Of a DNA stretch of 64,000 nt, positions 63,139 to 64,000 are shown in pieces. The stretch is from positions 1 to 64,000 of the forward strand of contig JBAKBP010000203.1 of NCBI GenBank assembly GCA_037953745.1. The letters run 5' to 3'. The translations under genes and the position numbers were made by a program. Each line of letters starts with the position of its first letter. The first letter of the stretch is position 1. The notes beneath the pieces are model-generated. The model was not told the DNA's origin and searched no databases. It saw only the letters and a program-made list of their open reading frames with translations. Source of the DNA: Lithodes maja (taxonomy: Eukaryota; Arthropoda; Malacostraca; Decapoda; Lithodidae).

Positions 63139-64000
63139 TTGCCCGACGCCGTGATCCCCGAAGGGGTGGCCACGAACGAACCGCCCCCATGCACCTCTGT
63201 CCCCAGTCAGTCGACGGCCCTCCTCCCAACAAGCACCGCCTTCGTTCATGTAGTTCCTCACTCCATCCTTCCACCTCATATTCGGTCTACCTCTCCCCCT
63301 CTGTCCCTCCACCTCGCTCTCGTACACCCTCTTAGTCATTCTCTCGCTTTCCATACGTTCCATATGGCCGAACCATCTCAAGTTGTTCCTTTTCACACTT
63401 TCCAGCACATCTACCTCCACACCACACCTCCTTCTTACTTCCTCATTAGTCTGTCTATCCCTCCATGTAACTCCGCACGCACTCCTTAAGTAATTCATTT
63501 CCACTGCTCTCACTCTTGGTCTGAGTCTCTCAACCAACGTCCATGCTTCGCTTCCGTAAGTCAGTGTCGGGATTACCACACTGTCATGCAAGGACTTCTT
63601 CACTTCCATACTGACCACCCTATTTCTTGTTACTGCTTTTAGCGTTCCTACAACCCTCTTCCCCTGTTGTACCCTCTCCCGCACCTCTTCATCCATAGTC
63701 CCATCTTTACTCAACACACTGCCCAGATACTTAAAAGAGTTGACGATCTCCATAGCCTGACCGTTCAGCTTCACCTCACACTCTGTGACTTCACCCCTTT
63801 CGAAGACCATAACCTTGCTCTTCCCCGTATTTACCTTCAAATTCCGTTTTTCGCACACTGTTCCAAACTCATTTACCAGACCCTGCAACTCCCATTCATT
63901 ATCACTCATCAGAACTGTATCATCCGCAAACAGCAGTATAGGTAGCTTCCACTCCATTCCCTCCCTTTTCAGCGATACACCAACATCCACTGCTCTTGAT
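63136..64000 (-). CDS. RTE-type LINE reverse transcriptase, C-terminal part
   Basis: Open to the window edge. Starts within RT near the catalytic box ILLFADDTVLMSD, then KYLGSVLSKDG, LTYGSEAWTL, MNYLRSACGVTWRDRQTNEEVR, NNLRWFGHMERM, GRGRPNMRWKDGV, the characteristic RTE/BovB-like C-terminus. The stop codon TAG is supplied by the (TAGA)n tail, so there is practically no 3' UTR. The N-terminal endonuclease lies outside the window. Confidence 0.88.
   Translation of the reverse strand, partial: SRAVDVGVSLKREGMEWKLPILLFADDTVLMSDNEWELQGLVNEFGTVCEKRNLKVNTGKSKVMVFERGEVTECEVKLNGQAMEIVNSFKYLGSVLSKDGTMDEEVRERVQQGKRVVGTLKAVTRNRVVSMEVKKSLHDSVVIPTLTYGSEAWTLVERLRPRVRAVEMNYLRSACGVTWRDRQTNEEVRRRCGVEVDVLESVKRNNLRWFGHMERMESERMTKRVYESEVEGQRGRGRPNMRWKDGVRNYMNEGGACWEEGRRLTGDRGAWGRFVRGHPFGDHGVGQ

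Overview
The window is eukaryotic and almost entirely made of mobile elements and tandem repeats; I found no convincing host gene, no rRNA and no intact functional tRNA. An arthropod, most plausibly a decapod crustacean, fits best. The reasons are CCTAA (TTAGG-type) telomere-like repeats near 45.46-45.51 kb, the mix of BEL/Pao, Ty3/gypsy, piggyBac, CR1-like, RTE and RNase-H-bearing LINEs, tRNA-derived SINEs and a large satellite array. The species cannot be fixed from the sequence alone.

Layout. 0-1.1 kb: dispersed repeats and a tRNA-derived SINE head. 1.1-4.87 kb: about 67 copies of a 56-bp satellite. 4.9-22.1 kb: a nested stack, in which an inverted-repeat DNA element is split by a BEL/Pao retrotransposon (5390-21941, TSD GTTGA), which is split by a non-autonomous Ty3/gypsy element (A, 10852-19242, TSD AAAC), whose LTR is split by a 239-bp SINE. 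The BEL element carries an extra SGNH/GDSL-hydrolase-like ORF upstream of gag. 23.3-26.3 kb: an element with short inverted ends, packed with about 50 same-strand AGGTCA hexamers. 26.5-30.5 kb: a decayed LINE with a restriction-like endonuclease, interrupted by a tRNA-type SINE dimer. 31.3-40.9 kb: gypsy element B, the coding-competent relative of A, with integrase before reverse transcriptase (Gmr1-like order) and a SCAN-like gag. 40.9-44.8 kb: a CR1/Jockey-group LINE cut by B. 45-46 kb: a foldback containing telomere-like repeats. 46.0-57.25 kb: an RNase-H LINE broken by two SINEs and two piggyBac elements, the first of which contains a 5'-truncated CR1-type LINE. 57.3-59.8 kb: the second piggyBac copy, running into a 200-N gap. 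60-63.1 kb: the 5' half of a third gypsy-type element (C). 63.1-64 kb: the 3' end of an RTE-type LINE.

How the parts relate. Element A keeps LTRs, primer site, polypurine tract, gag and protease but has lost integrase and the catalytic parts of reverse transcriptase, yet its two LTRs look identical. It was therefore probably mobilised very recently by a B-like partner. The nesting gives a relative time line: DNA element, then BEL, then gypsy A, then SINE. In the second half it gives LINE, then SINEs and piggyBacs, then CR1 LINE inside piggyBac. All reading-frame breaks are described as seen. Several lie in homopolymers and could be assembly errors.
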